Source: Pseudomonadota bacterium (lineage in GTDB: Bacteria > Pseudomonadota > Alphaproteobacteria > Sphingomonadales > Sphingomonadaceae). From it: a stretch of DNA of 64,000 nucleotides. Where the stretch lies: assembly GCA_023391375.1 (NCBI GenBank), contig JAEWBB010000005.1, forward strand, positions 60,082 to 124,081, in the 5' to 3' direction. Below are positions 47,069 through 56,442 of the stretch, in pieces. The position numbers and the translations under genes were made by a program. The stretch's first letter is position 1. Each line of letters starts with the position of its first letter. The notes beneath the pieces were generated by a model, which was not told where the DNA came from, did not search any database, and saw only the letters and a list, made by a program, of their open reading frames with translations.

Positions 47069-47949
47069 AGGGAATATTGCTCGCCGGGGGGTCAGGCACG
47101 CGCCTCCACCCCATGACGCATTCGATCTCCAAGCAGATCATGCCCGTCTACGACAAGCCGATGATTTATTATCCCCTGAGCACACTGATGCTCGCGGGAA
47201 TTCGCGAAGTCATGATCATTTCCACCCCACGCGACCTGCCGATCTTCAGGGATCTGCTCGGAGACGGTTCGCAATGGGGCATGGAATTGCATTTCGCGGA
47301 ACAAGCCCGGCCCGAAGGCCTGGCGCAGGCCTATCATATCGGGGCCGACTTCGTACGCGGCGGCCCCTCTGCGCTGATCCTCGGCGACAATATCTTTTAC
47401 GGACATGGCCTGTCGGACCTGATGGGTTCGGCCACGGCCCGGGAATCTGGCGCAACGGTCTTTGCGTATCACGTCAACGATCCCGAACGATATGGCGTGG
47501 TGGCGTTTGACGAGAGCATGCGCGCGACGTCGATCGAGGAGAAGCCGACCGCTCCGAAGTCGAACTGGGCCGTGACCGGCCTGTACTTTTATGACGAGCA
47601 GGTGGTCGAGATCGCCCGCGACCTGAGGCCGTCGGGTCGAGGCGAACTGGAGATTACCGACGTCAACCGAATCTATCTCGAGCAAGGAAAATTATCGGTC
47701 GAAATCATGGGTAGAGGTTTCGCGTGGCTGGACACCGGGACGCCCGACAGCCTGATCGAAGCCGCGGAGTTCGTCCGAACGCTTGAGCGTCGACAAGGTC
47801 TCAAGATCGCTTGTCCGGAAGAAATCGCCTACGCCGAGGGCTTCATCGACCGACCTGCGCTGGAAAAAGCGATCGATGCCTTGGGAAAGTCGGCCTACGG
47901 ACAATATCTGAAAGAGCGTCTGGAACGGGGCGACCTGGCGAGCGCTTGA
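47065..47949 (+). CDS. rmlA: Glucose-1-phosphate thymidylyltransferase RmlA
   Basis: A 294-residue nucleotidyltransferase that forms dTDP-glucose from dTTP and glucose-1-phosphate, the first step of the pathway although last in the operon. GILLAGGSGTRLHPMTHSI is the nucleotide-binding signature, YDKPMIYYPLS and LILGDNIFYGHG are diagnostic, and FAWLDTGTPDSL closes the active site. It ends one base before the convergent 898-residue glycosyltransferase gene (TGATCA). Confidence 0.97.
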   Translation: MKGILLAGGSGTRLHPMTHSISKQIMPVYDKPMIYYPLSTLMLAGIREVMIISTPRDLPIFRDLLGDGSQWGMELHFAEQARPEGLAQAYHIGADFVRGGPSALILGDNIFYGHGLSDLMGSATARESGATVFAYHVNDPERYGVVAFDESMRATSIEEKPTAPKSNWAVTGLYFYDEQVVEIARDLRPSGRGELEITDVNRIYLEQGKLSVEIMGRGFAWLDTGTPDSLIEAAEFVRTLERRQGLKIACPEEIAYAEGFIDRPALEKAIDALGKSAYGQYLKERLERGDLASA

Positions 47950-50646
47950 TCAGGTCAGGCCATGAAGCCTGGAGACGAGCTCCAACCGGTGCTTCATTAC
48001 CGCACCAATAACGTCTGGAGCATGGGTGGCGCGGATGCTGGCAGCCGCTCGCCGGCCCATCGCTTTCGCCTCGGCAGGTTCCTGCATGAGCTTGCCAAGG
48101 CACCAGGCGGCATGGTCGACGTCGGCCTCGGCCCACAATTGACCGGCCTCGTATACACCGCTGGACGATTCCAGAGGTTTGAGGGCGTATTCCACGGGAT
48201 ACGAATTCATCGGCGTCATGAAATCCATGTTTCCGGACCATCCGGTCGCGACGACCGGCCGGCCAAGGAACATCATTTCCGCCAAGGCGAGACCAAACCC
48301 TTCCGCACGGTGCAGCGATAAAAGGACATCGCAGCACGCCTGGAGTTCGTAAACGTCCCCGCGCGACAGGAAGTCCGTGATCAGCACCACATCGGGCAGG
48401 TCGGCTAAGGATCGCTCGAGGTCGCGGAAGTCGTCCGGATGGTGCTGGGCGTTGACGGTTTTCACCACTAGGGCCGCCCCTGCGTTCTTCGAGGCCAGCT
48501 GGCGAAAGGCGTCGATCGCCGCCTGCGGGTTCTTCCGAAACTGGTGAGAGGCGAAGTCGTACATCACCAACACGAGGAATTTGCCGTGCGGGAGGCCAAA
48601 CTTCTTGCGGTCCGGCGCCTCGGGAATCGCGAAGTCGACGGCATTGGAGATCTTCACGACAGGACACGGGGCGATGGCACTGACGGCCTGCTGGACGAAT
48701 GCCGTCGGCACCCAGACTTCGGCAAGGCCGGCAAAAGACGGCAGGAAACGAGACGGCAACGACGGCTGTTCCCAGTGCCAGTTTCCGATACGAAGGCGCG
48801 AATTATGACCCTTTTCGGCAAGAAACCGTAGCGTTTCGGGGGTCTGATCCGCATTCACGTACAGGACGTCGATGGGCTGCTTTTTCTCGCTTGCCAGGCC
48901 GAGCGCGGAATCGTCCGTCTGCCGGTTGAGACTTTGGTATCCGACATCGACCAGCGCGTACTCGATACCGGCCGCCTGCGCCGCGGAGGCGAGTGATCTC
49001 GCGGCCTGACCGACACCAAGCTCAGCCTTGACGTAACCGACGATATTCACCCCGGGAATCGGCCGATCAATCTGCCCGTCGCGGCGCGCAGCGGCCCCAC
49101 CCGATGGGCCCATTGCCGTCGCAAACGCCTCGCCAGACCAAGCAATTTTCAAGCCTTTGGCGCTGCGGGCGAGCCAGCCGGGCCGACGGCGGTTTTCCTT
49201 CGACTTGGCAAGGGCACGCCAGACACGGAGGCCGCCATACGGTTTCGCTGCGATCCTGCGGTACACCGTCACAGCTTCCGGCTCGGCGAAACGGCCCAGG
49301 ATCGTATAAAAGAGCATCTGCACGAGGCCGACCAGCCGGTCCGCATGTACGGCGTTGTCGGACGCCGGAATGCCTGGATCGATAGGCGAAGGTCCCCGCT
49401 CGCCGCTGGGAAGTTTGCTTGATGAATCAGCGGCATCTTTATGAAGGCTCGTCGAACTCCCCCTGGAGCCGGGGCTGATCGTCGAGCGGGTGAACACGCT
49501 TGCGTCGTCGCCCTCGAACCAAGATCGGAAGGCGCGCACGCTTTCATCGCTCGTCAACGGGAAAAGGCCCTGCACGTCGACGCGATGAGACCAGTAGGCC
49601 AGCATCGCCCAAGTGATCGGCACGGCATCCACAGTCTTCGCCGTCTCGTTGACGGACGCGGCTCGACGGAAGGGATCTTCGCCCATGGCCCGCTCGAACG
49701 CGGGGGTTTCTCGATAGAAAATGCGGAGGAAGTTCGGGATGAGCTGACCGGATTCGAACTGGTCGAACCCGTATGCGAAGCGCGAATACTCCCTAGCTCC
49801 CATTTGAAGGAGCGTTCCGACGTACTGCGCTACGAGCTTCCGCACGGCGCCGAGATCCTTCAGCGTGAAGCGGTTCTGGTGCTTGGAAAAATTATCGGGC
49901 TTCAGAGGATCCAGACCGCTGAAGTGAAAGAACACCAGCGGTTGGCCATCGACGAACCATTGGCCGTCCCGTTCCGAAACCTCGCGTTGAGCAAGGTTCC
50001 AGTACGCCACGTTGTAGCCAGGGTGACGGAGGATCGACACGCCGTCGAACAGGCCGGGGACAAGGTCCATCCAACTCTGGTCAACGAAGATGCCCTTGTC
50101 CAAGGCGACGACACAGCCCCGCTCAAGCTTCGATTGCCACCATCGAATGAACTTCCGGGTTTCATCGGCGGCGCGAACGGCGCAAAAACCGAAATTGTAC
50201 GTACCCGCGCGCCGGATATCCAATTCGGACGGACTGAGCGCGTCTTCGATCGGCGCGAGCAAATGGGGCGTCATGACAATATTGCTGCCTGCGGAAAACA
50301 GCAACATGACCTCGTCCAAAGGACGATACAGCCAGATGTCCGGATCGACGTAAATGACCTCGTCGTAACGGTGGTCGAGAAGATAGCCGAAGCCCCACGG
50401 CTTTACCGCCGTGTTCAGCTCCAGGACGTTGTATCGAAAGAGGAACTGTTGCCGATCGGGGAGGTCGAGGTCGTCAACGAAAAGAGGGGTAAACTCTGAC
50501 GCGAGGTCTTCGGCGGGACGGACGTCGCGGTCGACGATCACGCAAAAAAGGTCTGCTTCCGGATGCACCTCGCGCGCGCTTTTGAGCATGGCCCGCGCGA
50601 AATGAAGATAATTGTTCGAGACGATGGTGAAAATCGCGCGTTTCAA
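47950..50646 (-). CDS. Giant two-catalytic-domain glycosyltransferase (GT8-like plus GT4-like)
   Basis: An 898-residue protein. The N-terminal part (about residues 1-280) has a GT-A fold of the GT8 kind, with the metal motif in VIYVDPDIWLYRPLDE. A linker includes residues 439-490 (VGLVQMLFYTILGRFAEPE), which recalls the DUF4214 repeat. The C-terminal GT4 domain starts near residue 535 (NIVGYVKAELGVGQAARSLA) and contains LSLHRAEGFGLALAEMM and ATGWSGNMDF. The last part is paralogous to the glycosyltransferase at 29824. The start is TTG 50646 with AGGAAG upstream. It could add two sugars in sequence; specificity unknown. Confidence 0.85.
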   Translation of the reverse strand: MKRAIFTIVSNNYLHFARAMLKSAREVHPEADLFCVIVDRDVRPAEDLASEFTPLFVDDLDLPDRQQFLFRYNVLELNTAVKPWGFGYLLDHRYDEVIYVDPDIWLYRPLDEVMLLFSAGSNIVMTPHLLAPIEDALSPSELDIRRAGTYNFGFCAVRAADETRKFIRWWQSKLERGCVVALDKGIFVDQSWMDLVPGLFDGVSILRHPGYNVAYWNLAQREVSERDGQWFVDGQPLVFFHFSGLDPLKPDNFSKHQNRFTLKDLGAVRKLVAQYVGTLLQMGAREYSRFAYGFDQFESGQLIPNFLRIFYRETPAFERAMGEDPFRRAASVNETAKTVDAVPITWAMLAYWSHRVDVQGLFPLTSDESVRAFRSWFEGDDASVFTRSTISPGSRGSSTSLHKDAADSSSKLPSGERGPSPIDPGIPASDNAVHADRLVGLVQMLFYTILGRFAEPEAVTVYRRIAAKPYGGLRVWRALAKSKENRRRPGWLARSAKGLKIAWSGEAFATAMGPSGGAAARRDGQIDRPIPGVNIVGYVKAELGVGQAARSLASAAQAAGIEYALVDVGYQSLNRQTDDSALGLASEKKQPIDVLYVNADQTPETLRFLAEKGHNSRLRIGNWHWEQPSLPSRFLPSFAGLAEVWVPTAFVQQAVSAIAPCPVVKISNAVDFAIPEAPDRKKFGLPHGKFLVLVMYDFASHQFRKNPQAAIDAFRQLASKNAGAALVVKTVNAQHHPDDFRDLERSLADLPDVVLITDFLSRGDVYELQACCDVLLSLHRAEGFGLALAEMMFLGRPVVATGWSGNMDFMTPMNSYPVEYALKPLESSSGVYEAGQLWAEADVDHAAWCLGKLMQEPAEAKAMGRRAAASIRATHAPDVIGAVMKHRLELVSRLHGLT

Positions 50647-50703
50647 CGAACTTCTTCCTATTTCCAGCCGCCGAGCCGCGTGGCCGAATTCAACCTCTGG
50701 TCA

Positions 50704-50724
50704 CGGCCGGATCCGATCCGGCCG
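50704..50724. repeat. Perfect inverted repeat in the divergent region before kpsF
   Basis: Arms CGGCCGGATC and GATCCGGCCG flank a single central C. It lies 58 bases from the start of the giant glycosyltransferase and 175 bases before kpsF, with no T run, so it is more like an operator or cruciform-forming site than a terminator. Confidence 0.5.
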
Positions 50725-50898
50725 CTGCTTTAGGCGATCCTTAGAGGCGTATCGTTGAATGAACAGTCCGAATGGTACTCGGACCGATTCATCGTGGGCA
50801 ATGCCGGTCTCGGATTTAGCGACGGTGTCGGGCGGTTAATCTTGCGACGGGTTGAAAAAACTGGTGCCGAAAGCCACTGCTGCGTGGTGACAAACTTA

Positions 50899-51894
50899 AT
50901 GGACAAAAAAACGATGGCAGCCCCTTCGGCGCTCGATTCGGAGCAGTTGCTGCAAATGGGTCGTGAAGTCATCGCGACCGAGGCCTCTGCTCTTACGATC
51001 CTCGCCGATGGATTGGGACGGAGTTTTGCGGAAGCCGTCGCTCTTCTTTCGCAAACCCGACAACGCGTGATCGTGAGCGGCATCGGCAAGTCGGGACACA
51101 TCGCGCGCAAGATCGCGGCCACGCTTGCTTCCACCGGAACGCCTGCGCTCTTCGTCCATCCTTCGGAAGCCGCGCATGGCGATTTGGGGATGATCGTCGA
51201 GGGGGACCTTCTCCTCATCCTCTCCAACAGCGGGGCATCGCCGGAGCTTCGGGCGGTGATCCAGCATGCCAAGCTGGTCAATTGCCCGATCATCGCCATC
51301 GCGTCGCAAACCGCTTCGCCGCTGATGCAGTCGGCGGACGTCAAGTTGCTCCTCCCGGCCGCGCGGGAGGCCTGTCCGGTCAACATCGCGCCGACCACCT
51401 CGACGACGCTCATGCTCGCGCTGGGCGATGCCCTGGCGGTGGCCACGATGCGCGTTCGCGGGCTCACCCGCGAGCGCCTGCGCCTGCTCCATCCGGGCGG
51501 GGCGATTGGCGGGCGGCTCGCCCCGGTCGAATCCGTGATGCATACCGGCAGCGCCCTGCCCCTCGTGAACCATGACATGGCGATGAGCGATGTGGTGGTC
51601 GAGATGAGTGCCAAGGGCTTCGGCATTGCCGGCGTCGTCGAGGGCGACCAGCTTGTCGGCGTCATCACCGATGGCGACTTGCGGCGGCACAGCGCCGACC
51701 TGTTCTCGCAGAGCGCCGCCGACGTGATGACCAGCGAGCCCAAGGTCGCGGCCGAAGGCACGATGTGCGAGGACGCGATGGCGTTGCTCGAGGCGCACCG
51801 CATCACCGCCCTGTTCATCACCTCGCATGCCGATCCGCTGAAGCCGGTGGGCATCATCCACATCCACGACCTGTCACGGATCCAGCGTGGCTGA
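50899..51894 (+). CDS. kpsF: KpsF/GutQ family D-arabinose-5-phosphate isomerase
   Basis: A 331-residue enzyme with an N-terminal SIS domain (VIVSGIGKSGHIARKIAATLASTGTPALFVHPSEAAHGDLG) and two C-terminal CBS domains, about residues 200-325. It converts ribulose-5-phosphate to arabinose-5-phosphate, the precursor of Kdo. The longer frame from 50755 is not supported; ATG 50899 gives normal length and MDKKTMAAPSAL, with ATG 50914 as an alternative. The last 8 bases overlap kdsB. It begins the five-gene Kdo block. Confidence 0.93.
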   Translation: MDKKTMAAPSALDSEQLLQMGREVIATEASALTILADGLGRSFAEAVALLSQTRQRVIVSGIGKSGHIARKIAATLASTGTPALFVHPSEAAHGDLGMIVEGDLLLILSNSGASPELRAVIQHAKLVNCPIIAIASQTASPLMQSADVKLLLPAAREACPVNIAPTTSTTLMLALGDALAVATMRVRGLTRERLRLLHPGGAIGGRLAPVESVMHTGSALPLVNHDMAMSDVVVEMSAKGFGIAGVVEGDQLVGVITDGDLRRHSADLFSQSAADVMTSEPKVAAEGTMCEDAMALLEAHRITALFITSHADPLKPVGIIHIHDLSRIQRG

Positions 51895-52708
51895 CCCGCA
51901 AGGGCAGGCCGCTTCGGGATCGCGTTGCATCGTCATCCCGGCCCGGTTCGCGTCGACCCGTTTTCCCGGCAAGCCGCTGGCCTTGCTGCGCGGAGCGGGC
52001 GGCATAGAGCGCCCCCTCATCGAATGGACCTGGCGGACGGCTTGCTCCGTCGCCGACGCAGGCCCCGTCTTCGTCGCCACCGACGACCTGCGGATCGCGG
52101 AGGAAGTGGCGCGGTTCGGCGGCAAGGTCCTCCTCACGCCGCCCGAATGCGCCAACGGGACCGAACGTTGTGCCGCCGTCCTCGACCAACTGCCGGCCGA
52201 CATCGACGTCGTCGTCAACCTGCAGGGCGACAATCCCCTGACCCCGCCGACCGTGGTCGAGGCCCTCATGGCCCGCATGGCCGCCGATCCTTCCATCGCT
52301 GTCACCACGCCCGCCATCCTCGCCTCGGGCGGTACCCGTGAACATCTGCTCGACGAACAGCGGTCCGGCCGGGTCGGCGGTACGACTGTCGTTTTCGACC
52401 GGGAGGAGCGCGCGCTCTATTTTTCGAAAGCGGTGCTGCCGCACGGCGCGACGGCGAACGCCGACATCCCGATCCACCTGCACCTTGGCGTCTACGCCTA
52501 TCGAAGGGCGGCGCTCCAGACCTACCGCGCCGCACCGCCATCGGCTGCGGAACAGGCCGAAGGCCTTGAGCAATTGCGCTTTCTCGACCAAGGCGTGCCG
52601 GTCACCGTCGTCGTCGTGCCTGCACCTGACGGAACGATGGTGGAATTGAACAATCCGGCGGACCGCGCGGTTATCGAGAGCGAATTCGCGCGCCGCGGCA
52701 TGGAGTAG
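51887..52708 (+). CDS. kdsB: CMP-Kdo synthetase KdsB (KpsU)
   Basis: A 273-residue 3-deoxy-manno-octulosonate cytidylyltransferase that activates Kdo with CTP. The opening CIVIPARFASTRFPGKPLALL and VVVNLQGDNPL are diagnostic, and HLHLGVYAYRRAAL is typical of the C-terminal half. GTG 51887 overlaps the kpsF stop by 8 bases. It may be the capsule-dedicated copy (KpsU), with another in the LPS pathway elsewhere. Confidence 0.94.
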   Translation: MADPQGQAASGSRCIVIPARFASTRFPGKPLALLRGAGGIERPLIEWTWRTACSVADAGPVFVATDDLRIAEEVARFGGKVLLTPPECANGTERCAAVLDQLPADIDVVVNLQGDNPLTPPTVVEALMARMAADPSIAVTTPAILASGGTREHLLDEQRSGRVGGTTVVFDREERALYFSKAVLPHGATANADIPIHLHLGVYAYRRAALQTYRAAPPSAAEQAEGLEQLRFLDQGVPVTVVVVPAPDGTMVELNNPADRAVIESEFARRGME

Positions 52709-52714
52709 GTCTTG

Positions 52715-53551
52715 ATGCAGCTATTCGGCCAGTCGCTCGACCGGCGGCGCCCGTTCCTGATTTCCGGCCCGTGCGTGATCGAAAGCGAAACCCTGTGCCT
52801 GGAAGTCGCGGAGCGGCTGAAGGCGATCGGCGAGCGGCTCGGCATCCAGGTGATCTTCAAGGCCAGCTTCGACAAGGCCAACCGGACCTCGGTGAAATCC
52901 TTCCGCGGCCTGGGGATGGAGGCGGGCCTGGCGGTGCTGGAGGGCGTTAGGGCGAAGACCGGCCTGCCGGTGCTGACCGACGTTCACTCGGCCGAACAGG
53001 TCGCACCGGTCGCGGCGGTGGTCGACATGCTGCAGACACCGGCGTTCCTCGCCCGCCAATCGGACCTGATCGCCGCCGTCGGCGCCAGCGGCCGGCCGGC
53101 CAACCTCAAGAAGGCACAGTTTATGGCGCCGGGCGACATGGGCTCGGTCGTCGAAAAGGCCCGTTCCGCCGCCGCCGAGGCTGGCGCGCCGCAGGACAAT
53201 TTCTTCGTTTGCGAGCGCGGGGCAAGCTTTGGCTATCACGACCTCGTGGTCGACATGCGCTCGCTGGTCGAGCTTCGGCAGACCGGGTGCCCGGTGGTGT
53301 TCGACGCCACGCACAGCGTCCAGCAGCCCGGCGCGCTGAAGGACCGCTCCGGCGGACGGCGCGAATTCGTCGAGCCGCTGGCCCGCGCGGCCGTGGCGAT
53401 CGGCGTCGAAGGCCTGTTCATGGAAACCCATCCCCGACCCGACGAAGCACTTTCGGACGGGCCGAACGCGGTCCCGCTGGATGAACTCGAGGGATTGCTC
53501 GAGCGCCTGCTTGCCGTCGCATCGACGCATCCGGGCCCACACGAGGCGTAA
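52715..53551 (+). CDS. kdsA: 3-deoxy-8-phosphooctulonate synthase KdsA
   Basis: A 278-residue aldolase joining phosphoenolpyruvate and arabinose-5-phosphate to Kdo-8-phosphate. FLISGPCVIES, FKASFDKANRTS, DMLQTPAFLARQSDLI and NLKKAQFMAPGDM are diagnostic. The Cys in SGPCVIES is consistent with a metal-dependent form. ATG 52715 follows kdsB by 6 bases. The KdsC phosphatase that would follow is not in this window. Confidence 0.96.
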   Translation: MQLFGQSLDRRRPFLISGPCVIESETLCLEVAERLKAIGERLGIQVIFKASFDKANRTSVKSFRGLGMEAGLAVLEGVRAKTGLPVLTDVHSAEQVAPVAAVVDMLQTPAFLARQSDLIAAVGASGRPANLKKAQFMAPGDMGSVVEKARSAAAEAGAPQDNFFVCERGASFGYHDLVVDMRSLVELRQTGCPVVFDATHSVQQPGALKDRSGGRREFVEPLARAAVAIGVEGLFMETHPRPDEALSDGPNAVPLDELEGLLERLLAVASTHPGPHEA

Positions 53552-53554
53552 TCC

Positions 53555-55135
53555 TTGGGCGCCGCCCCTCTTCCGCCTTTCCTCAGGATCCCGCCATTTC
53601 CCGGCGCGAGGGTGTCGGCGTTCGCGCCCACGACCACCCACGTCGAGAGGCCGGACCCAGCGGCATTGGTCGAGGCGTTTCGTCGGAACCGCGTCGGCGG
53701 GAACTACTGGGTGCCCACCGATGATCGCCCGCAGGGCGTTGTCGTCCGCTCGTTGCGGCTGCAGGATACGGCGAAAGCGGTAGCGGCCTCCTTGGGGGCG
53801 CCGGTCGAGCTCCGACCCTCGCCTCCTGCCGCCGAGGACGTAGATCTTTGGTCTCTTTTCGAGAGTTGCCGCGCCGTGGTCTGCGAAGACGACGATCCCG
53901 CGCGTTTCGTCGCGGCGCTGCTCGACCTCCCGTCGTACGTCGGGACCTCAGGGACGACCGATGACGAGGCCATTACCGACCTGCAGGACATGATTTGCGG
54001 CGGCGCCTTTGCCAGTCCCTTCGATGGACAGCCGATGGGTGTGCTCGACGCGATCGAATTATGCGGGTTCTGGCGGGCGCTGGTGGAATCGAACCGCGAC
54101 TTGGCAGCCGCCCTCGGTTTCGCCTTCTGGAAGCAGGACAGCGTGCGCCCCTTGTTGTGGGGCGGCGGTGAGCCCCTGCCCTTCTGGCGCAGGCTTCCCA
54201 CGTCGCCGCCCATGGGTTCGGTCGCGGTGTGGCGGTCCAAGGCGCCGTCCGACGATTTGGCCGTTCTGGAAGCCCACGCCACGCCCTTGGTCGAGGTGGA
54301 GGACGGCTTCCTCCGTTCGGCGGGGCTCGGCGCGGATTGCGTGCCGCCGCTGTCGATCACCGTCGACCGTCTCGGCGCCTATTTCGACCCGTCGACACCG
54401 AGTGAACTCGAACGGCTCCTCCAGGACGGCGATTTCGACCCGTCGCTGCTCGAGCGGGCGCGCGAACTTCGCTCTCGGATCGTGGAGACGGGGCTCGGAA
54501 AATATGGGCGCGGGACCACTGCCCTTCCCCGCTTCGGCGGCGAGCGCGTCCACCTCCTCGTGCCGGGGCAGGTAGAGGACGACCGGTCGGTGATGACGGG
54601 CGGCGGGGGGATGTCGAATCTCGAACTGCTGCGCCGCGTGCGCACCGCCAACCCCGACGCGTTCGTGATCTACAAGCCGCATCCCGACGTCGAAGCCGGC
54701 CATCGCAAGGGCGCGATTCCGGCTGCCGAGGCAGCGAAGCTCGCCGACCGGATTGTCGACGACCAGCCGATCGCCGCCCTGCTCGACCTCGCCGACGAGG
54801 TGCACGTCAACACCTCCCTCACCGGCTTCGAGGCGCTGATGCGGGGCAAGCCGGTGACGGCCCATGGCGTGCCGTTTTACGCGGGCTGGGGCCTGACGAC
54901 GGACCTCGGGCCCGTGCCTGCCTCGCGGTCCCGCCGCCGCAGCCTCGACGAACTGGCGGCGGCGACCTTGCTGGTCTACCCGCGCTATCTCGATCCCGTC
55001 AGCGGGCTGCCCTGTCCGGCCGAGGTGGTGGTCAGGCGCCTGGTCGACGATCCGGCGCCGCGCCCCGGAATCGTGGTGCGCCTGCGCCGTTGGCAGGGTA
55101 AGGTGGCCCGCCATTTTCGAGTATTGGGTGGATGA
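53555..55135 (+). CDS. kpsC: Capsular polysaccharide Kdo-transferase KpsC, apparently reduced
   Basis: A 526-residue protein of the Capsule_synth/GT99 KpsC family, which adds beta-Kdo units to the lipid anchor. One complete module is visible in the C-terminal 300 residues: VEVEDGFLRSAGLGADCVPPLS, LLVPGQVEDDRSV, VIYKPHPDVEAGHR and VYPRYLDPVSGLPCPAEV. The first 200 residues only match the tail of a second module (ASPFDGQPMGVLDAIE). The double-module E. coli KpsC is about 675 residues. TTG 53555 has GAGG 8 bases upstream. The stop overlaps kpsS. Confidence 0.85.
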   Translation: MGAAPLPPFLRIPPFPGARVSAFAPTTTHVERPDPAALVEAFRRNRVGGNYWVPTDDRPQGVVVRSLRLQDTAKAVAASLGAPVELRPSPPAAEDVDLWSLFESCRAVVCEDDDPARFVAALLDLPSYVGTSGTTDDEAITDLQDMICGGAFASPFDGQPMGVLDAIELCGFWRALVESNRDLAAALGFAFWKQDSVRPLLWGGGEPLPFWRRLPTSPPMGSVAVWRSKAPSDDLAVLEAHATPLVEVEDGFLRSAGLGADCVPPLSITVDRLGAYFDPSTPSELERLLQDGDFDPSLLERARELRSRIVETGLGKYGRGTTALPRFGGERVHLLVPGQVEDDRSVMTGGGGMSNLELLRRVRTANPDAFVIYKPHPDVEAGHRKGAIPAAEAAKLADRIVDDQPIAALLDLADEVHVNTSLTGFEALMRGKPVTAHGVPFYAGWGLTTDLGPVPASRSRRRSLDELAAATLLVYPRYLDPVSGLPCPAEVVVRRLVDDPAPRPGIVVRLRRWQGKVARHFRVLGG

Positions 55136-56442
55136 GCGAGCGTCGATTCCTACTTCTGCAAGGTCCGCCGGGACCAATGTTCCGTGAGCTCGGGCGGTCG
55201 CTCGAGGCGCATGGCGCCACCGTGTTCCGGATCAACCTCAGCGGCGGCGACACCCGCGACTGGCCCGACCCCACAGTCGCGTTCAAGGGGCATTTCTCGG
55301 AATGGCCGGTCTTCATCGACCGCTTCCTGCGCCAGTACGCCATTACCGACATTCTGTTGTTCGGCGATTGCCGCCCGCACCACGTCACGGCGCGCGGGAT
55401 GGCGGAAATGCGCGGGATCCGCACCCATGTGCTCGAGGAAGGCTATCTCCGGCCGCACTGGATGACCCTGGAGCGGGAAGGCGTGAACGCCCGCAGCCTG
55501 CTGAGCCGGGACAAGGCGTGGTTCCGCAAGGAAGCACTTCGCCTTCCCGCGGAGGACGACTTACCGCCGGTCACCGCCAGCTTCCGCCGTCGCGCACGCG
55601 ACAGCTACTGGCACTACCACCGGGTCGTCACCGGCCGGCTGTGGTTCCCACATTATCGCTCCCACCGGTCCGGCTCGATCATCATGGAAGGGCTCGGCTG
55701 GCTGTGGAAGTTCGCCCGTCAGAAGGGCAACGAGCGGCGCGCCGCCGAAGTGCTCGCCTCGCTGGCCGGCAAGCCGCTGTTCGTGCTGCCGTTGCAACTC
55801 TCCGGCGACTACCAGATCCGGGCGCACTCCTCCTTCCCCAACATGAAGAGCGCGGCGCGCTACGTGATCGAAAGTTTCGCCACGCACGCACCGGAGGACG
55901 CCCACCTCCTGCTCAAGACCCATCCGATGGACATCAGCTTCTTCGACTGGGGAAGGTTCGTGCGCCGCGAGGCGCGCCGCCTCCACCTCGAGGGCCGGCT
56001 GCACTATGCCGATGGGGGCGACCTCGACGCGATCATCGAGGGCGCCAAGGGACTTGTCTGCGTGAACAGCACCTCGGCGACTCTGGCGCTCGCCCGCAAC
56101 GTCCCGGTCTGCACGATCGGCGAGGCGATTTACGACTTGGAAGGGCTGACCCACCAAGGCCATCTCGACAGCTTCTGGACCACGCCTTCAGCTTCGGAAC
56201 CAGGCCTGTACGAAGCTTTCCGTCGCGTATTGGTCGACCGCTGCCTGGTGCGCGGTGGCCTGGCCAGCGAGTCTGCCGTGACGACGCTGGTCGAGAACAT
56301 GACGGCGCGGCTGCTCAACGAGGAAGGGCAGGTCGCCCCGGCCGTGCAAGAGGCGGACGTGACGAGGCTGAAAGCACCGCGGACCTCGCGGCAGGCCGAT
56401 GAGCCCGTGGATGCCCGCCCGGCGACGTCGAGCGGCCGCTAG
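55132..56442 (+). CDS. kpsS: Capsular polysaccharide biosynthesis protein KpsS
   Basis: A 436-residue alpha-Kdo transferase-type protein that starts the poly-Kdo linker on lyso-phosphatidylglycerol, together with KpsC (family knowledge). FLLLQGPPGPMFREL, ILLFGDCRPHH and FVLPLQLSGDYQIRAHSSFPNM are typical, with LLLKTHPMD and CVNSTSATLAL later. The C-terminal 60 residues are a likely disordered tail. Its ATG overlaps kpsC (ATGA) and its stop overlaps that of the convergent GT gene (CTAG). Confidence 0.92.
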   Translation: MSERRFLLLQGPPGPMFRELGRSLEAHGATVFRINLSGGDTRDWPDPTVAFKGHFSEWPVFIDRFLRQYAITDILLFGDCRPHHVTARGMAEMRGIRTHVLEEGYLRPHWMTLEREGVNARSLLSRDKAWFRKEALRLPAEDDLPPVTASFRRRARDSYWHYHRVVTGRLWFPHYRSHRSGSIIMEGLGWLWKFARQKGNERRAAEVLASLAGKPLFVLPLQLSGDYQIRAHSSFPNMKSAARYVIESFATHAPEDAHLLLKTHPMDISFFDWGRFVRREARRLHLEGRLHYADGGDLDAIIEGAKGLVCVNSTSATLALARNVPVCTIGEAIYDLEGLTHQGHLDSFWTTPSASEPGLYEAFRRVLVDRCLVRGGLASESAVTTLVENMTARLLNEEGQVAPAVQEADVTRLKAPRTSRQADEPVDARPATSSGR

